NCBI GenBank assembly: GCA_000149265.1
Contig: CH003424.1
Coordinates: forward strand, 1 to 64,000
Reading direction: 5' to 3'
DNA length: 64,000 nucleotides
DNA from: Ciona savignyi
Lineage: Eukaryota; Chordata; Ascidiacea; Phlebobranchia; Cionidae
The stretch's first letter is position 1; each line of letters starts with the position of its first letter. This document shows, piece by piece, positions 59,786 to 64,000 of this stretch. Below the pieces are notes generated by a model, which searched no databases, was not told where the DNA came from, and was given only the letters and a program-made list of their open reading frames with translations. Made by a program: the position numbers and the translations under genes.

Positions 59786-60262
59786 TTCTATATTTGTCAT
59801 TACTTAAAATATATATTCTAGAGATAAAAATAACCTATAGATGCCTTCACAACACTACATTCGACTGCGCTGTCCCTTTGGATGTTAGATGTGTATTATA
59901 TTCATATTCCACTTTTGTATGTTATTGTTATGTATATTATATTCGTATTCCACTTTTGCATATTATGTATATTATTTTCTAAAGTTCTACTTCGTTAAAG
60001 TTTAAATTAATGTAACATGACACGGACCTAAGAGAATAGACGATCCAACAATACATACTTACTAAAATATGAACATTTTTCTACCAAGCTAAGCTTAAAC
60101 TAGTGATGAGTGCGTCATTATGTCCATTTTAAATGACAACCTGTATATATATTTTTATCTCGCTAACCATTCGGCCACATAACTTTTTCGTTGGCACCAA
60201 TTACGCATTTAAAAAAAATCGCCATTGACACATTAACCCGACGGGAAGCGAGATATATATAA

Positions 60263-60648
60263 GAGGTGATCTGACGAATACCCGTGTGTTAACCCCCTTA
60301 GTTTTCCCATTAACGGAATAAACATAAATATCCTATTCTAATGTCCGGCCGGTTATCCTAGCGGTTAAGTTCGTCGCCTTTCAATCGAAAGGTTTCAGGT
60401 ACGAAACTGGTCCCTAGCTAGACGGTTGTGTCCTTGGGCAAGGCACTTTACGGACATTGCCTGAACCCAGAGGATTAATGGATTCTACTAAATTAAAGGA
60501 ACGTGCCTATGTCCTATCATATACAACACATTGCAATAGCTCCGGTAACCCGACGGTGGGCGCAAGGTGATCTGACGATTGCCCATGTGTTAATCCCCTT
60601 GGTTTTCCCATTCACGGGGATAAACATGGATATCCTATCCTATCCTAA
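60263..60648 (+). mobile_element. Two SINEs in tandem: a 3' fragment then a full copy
   Basis: 60263-60340 is a 3' fragment (GAGGTGATCTGACGAATACC to AAATATCCTATTCTA). 60344-60648 is a full element (CCGGCCGGTTATCCTAGCGG, GGTTTCAGGTACGAAACTGG, core, CATGGATATCCTATCC plus TATCC repeats). Confidence 0.9.
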
Positions 60649-62209
60649 TGGTTTGCTCGACCAATCTACATACGGTCTGTTATTAAAAACGAAAAAACCG
60701 AGCCTATAGTTTCCAAACTTAGCATATTGAACTAATATTATTTCCCCATACTGTGTGGCCGAATGGTTAACGAGGACAGACACATGCAGTCCGGTCTTAA
60801 CTTCCATTTGTGCACATTTGCTTTAATTCAAAATCCAGAAACAGTCAAAATGCCTTAACATGATTGTTTATTAAATGGAAACATTGTTATCTGCGAATAT
60901 ATTACACTTCATTGCGTTATTAAACGGAAATAAACGAAAATATTAAATTTAAGCGTCTGTAGTACAATTTAATCACACGGTGGCGCAAAAGACTAATTGC
61001 ACTAAAATTGGAGCAACTGAAATCGAAATATATCACGACTGTGTAGCCAAATGGTCAACGCGATTGATTTATATACAAGATTACATACAAAAAAGTAAAA
61101 ATATTTAATTTACACGTTGGAAAGACAATATGAAAGGGGCACTGCCGGAAGATGGAAATACTATAATGTATAATTATCACTGCGTCTTCTATTGTATAAT
61201 TCGGCATTCGGAATGTATGAATTTTTATTTTTTGTAATTTGCAAATACATACAGACAAATTATAACAATTAAACAGTGCTGATTGTTTCAAATTGCAAAC
61301 AATAATTTTAACGATTTGGACTTTTAAATATTCCATTACCGACACCCAAGGCAAGTTAGCGCTTAACAGAGTTGTCACTGGCGTCGTCCTTATCACCAAT
61401 AAGTGGGCTAAACGGGGCACGGTCCAGTAGTCGTCTAAAAACAACCGATGCGTCCATCTGGAACTATGAAAAGAAGACGAAAAGCTTGAACGAAGGAAGC
61501 AAGTAAGAAAGATAACCCGAACTCACGAAACTATGTGTTTAGCAATGTTTGTTTCAACTGCACTTGGATACGAAGGCCCGATTTTAAGCAACGATTTTTG
61601 ATTTGTATAAATCCATACAGTTGTGTTAAACATGTTCTTAATGGTTCCAGTTGTTTATGAACTATTATGTAGATATGCTGAAATATGTAGCCTTAAATTG
61701 GTCACATTTTGTTGAAATTATCGACATTCCATAACATTTGCTGGTGAAATATTTCTTGTGGCATATTTCAGTGCCCGATGCGCAACTATAAAAAGAGGAC
61801 GAAATAGTTTAAATAAATGAATTTGGAAATGTAACGTAAAAGTTTTCTACTGCATTCTTTAGCTGGACGGTCAGTGTAAGTAAAGATACGCACTTCATTT
61901 TTACACAAAAAAATGCGATGTCCGGAATGCGACGACCAGCGTTTCTCCTTGTGCTGACTGGCAGAGAAAAAAATTCAACTTTAAGAGAAATCGGCACGCC
62001 CAATTTGTCACGTGACCAATGTGTATAAAAAATAATTTACGTCGCGGTCTTTTAGTCCAGTGTAGAAATCTTCCAGTTGTGGGCAGAACTTTTTGCCATT
62101 TCAGTAGCATTGGTTTTAAGCTGTTGATAATATGTTTTGTATTTTCCCGTTCCAGCAATAAGGTTACATTTATTTTGTACTTGATTGTCTCGAGTTGGGA
62201 AAAATCAAT
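60649..62209. other. Intergenic, upstream of membrane-protein gene 3
   Basis: A CTAT(A/G)AAAAGA(A/G)GACGAAA motif occurs twice (about 61464 and 61787); the second, CTATAAAAAGAGGACGAAA, could be a TATA box for an upstream untranslated exon of gene 3. A tRNA-like head (GTGTAGCCAAATGGTCAACG) is near 61042. No gene was recognised. Confidence 0.4.
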
Positions 62210-63593
62210 ATGAAATTAAAGGTCGATTCTACATTTTTGTCTTCTGGGTGCGGTGTGCTTCAAGCTTTCTGTCTCTTTACAGGTGGTGGCGTGTTCGGCA
62301 CGATTGCACAGACAGGTATAAGATAAATAAGCTTTACAAACTGGTGACCGAATGGTTGACGCGACCGATTCTTATAACGATTGTATATACACAAAGGTCT
62401 TTGCCCATCATGGTTTTAAACTAGCTCAGTAAAAAAAACGAATAAACTTACCAAAAGGCCCGTGTGGTCGATTATGAAACGACAAAAATGACAAGGACTA
62501 GTAAATAGGTCGTAATAGCCATTCAGCCACAAAATTGTTCACATACGTTCTTGCTTTTAACCAGGGTAAATTTTACTCCCTTAATAAGCTGGCTAGTTGC
62601 TCTTTTGTAGACCGTTTTTTTGTATAAAATTTGGTATATGCATCGGTCATGTTGATTATATTAGCCATGTTACCATACGCGCTTCTTGCTTAAATTATCA
62701 TTTAACCCACAGATGCAATAGCATCATCGACAGTCGCACATGCATTACTGTGGATATCTGTGTCCGCATGGGTGGTTAGTATGGTCGGCTATCTATCCAG
62801 AGCATTTGGCAAGCGTTTCTACGACGACCACGCGGCGTCAGTGTTTGGATTGATCTTTTCAATTTTCTACCTCATCGGAACCATTTGCTTTGGAGTTTAC
62901 AACGTATGTACTGTTCTGCTGTATATGATCTTTTACTAGTTAGAGAATGCTTATATCCTATCACAAATGCATATCCCATCACAAATTCCTACCCCTTACT
63001 TATTGCCTATACTTTTCTCTATTACATGTATACACATATAACTATGTGATTTAAACAGACCTGGGCAGCGGGCGCAAAGGGATCGCAAAACTCGAGGAGT
63101 CTGTTCATTTTTCTCCTAGCTCTTCTGACAACCGTTGGCTACATACTTGAAGCAATTGGGAATTTCATGACTGGAGTCTCAAACGACAAGAGCTGTTCGA
63201 AGGCTCCTTCGCCATCAAAAGCCGAAAATGGAAAGGCTGAGGTGATCTATACTTATATATGTGTATCGGTAGAAGTGAGCGGTTGTATAGTCAAACGCTT
63301 TGCACAACCGCCTTATTTACGTTGTAATCCGTTAAGAAAACGCACGTATAGTAACTAACTTGGGTTTCAAATATTGCTGGTGAAATAAAATATATAATAT
63401 CTGTATAATGGCCGTGCAGATCTCAACTGTGGCCAAAGGGGATGTATAGGTGTGATTTTCAATTGCCGTCTTACTATAAACGCTATATAATATGTAGAAT
63501 GTGCGTTATATTTAATACAACTAACTTGGTGGTCTTGGTTAAATGTTAAAACTATGTTTTGTTTTTTAGGAACAAAAGAAGGTGGAAGAGTAA
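62210..63593 (+). CDS. Small four-helix membrane protein gene 3, 4 exons
   Basis: Exons 62210-62315, 62713-62903, 63059-63241 and 63570-63593 give 167 residues. It is a paralogue of genes 1 and 2: exon 1 LQAFCLFTGGGVFGTIAQTG aligns with LQAAALVTGGGVFGIIARN, and exon 2 ALLWISVSAWVVSMVGYLSR with AVLWYSVAVWVISLLIYLGQ. Phases after exons 1 and 2 are the same, but the exon 3/4 boundary is phase 0 instead of 2. Helix 3 is ASVFGLIFSIFYLIGTICFG and helix 4 SLFIFLLALLTTVGYILEAI. The tail is charged and differs (SPSKAENGKAEEQKKVEE); it lacks both the NNSS sequon and the CCSCC motif. The start ATG is the first in frame after the leader; an upstream exon is possible. AATAAA is at 63898. Confidence 0.75.
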
Positions 63594-64000
63594 TATACTC
63601 GACAACTCATTCTCTCCAACACTTACCTAACAGCTTTGTGCCCTGCTTTAAACAACATTTACCACCTTTTCAAGAAGTTTCCTCAAATATATACTCCCAA
63701 ATTATTATATATTTGTGCATAGTGCTACTTTAAATTGACTCAGCGCTCATGTGTATTGGTTCCAATATAACTTCAATACCATCACCTTACAAACAACGTG
63801 TTTTACTTGTAAATATGTTTATGACAATGAATGGTTGTGTTCAGTAATTACACCGCTATGAGTTTTGAATTTTTCGTTGAATGGCTTTATTGACACGAAT
63901 AAAACACGAAGATTGATATATTGTAATACATTGCAAAAACGACAGAAAGTGTTTAAACCAAGCGGGTACATAGATTTCCCGAAGCAATACACACTCATGT
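63594..64000. other. 3' flank of gene 3
   Basis: AATAAA at about 63898-63903 is a candidate poly(A) signal. Nothing else was recognised before the window ends. Confidence 0.5.

Larger units (their letters stand above)
54793..60011 (+). repeat. Copy B of the tandem duplication
   Basis: Abuts copy A directly. It differs by the absence of about 0.5 kb near its start, by a private SINE (59384-59604) and by an AT-rich expansion near 59850-59980. Contains gene 2. Confidence 0.9.

Overview
The window looks like tunicate genomic DNA, most likely Ciona (intestinalis or robusta type). The grounds are AT-rich sequence, short introns with GT-AG borders, chordate gene models and many copies of a tRNA-derived SINE that ends in GGATA/TATCC repeats. 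The species call rests on recalled features and was not tested by a database search. Layout: (1) 545-1942 holds the last four exons of a ferlin gene. (2) 2.47-18.1 kb is a replication-dependent histone cluster: an H2A relic, a frameshifted H1, H3, an H2B with no ATG, H2A, H1, H2A, H2B, H4, H3 and H2A. The genes are intronless and each complete or nearly complete one is followed by the histone 3' stem-loop. Much of the cluster is a mirror: H3>H2B>repeat<H2A, then H1, then H2A>repeat<H2B, <H4, <H3. Promoter elements sort by histone class (octamer in H1, AGCCAATCA in H3/H4, ACGAGAGA in H2A/H2B). (3) 18.3-20.5 kb is rich in small DNA transposons. (4) 20620-30996 is a complete 14-exon gene for Integrator subunit 10 (632 aa by my splicing). 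(5) 32679-49208 is a complete 13-exon Frizzled receptor gene (582 aa), with an 8.1-kb intron 6, a 23-copy 27-bp tandem array in intron 7 and several mobile elements in introns. (6) 49226-60011 is a head-to-tail tandem duplication of about 5.5 kb. It starts inside the 3' region of the Frizzled gene and carries one four-exon gene per copy for a small four-helix membrane protein. The first copy has a 1-bp frameshift; the second is intact. (7) 62210-63593 is a third, diverged member of that membrane-protein family. Histones and Integrator (snRNA and mRNA 3'-end processing) are neighbours here, but nothing in the sequence shows that the link is functional. All exon borders were read by eye from splice signals, reading-frame phase and recalled family sequences; transcript data would settle them.
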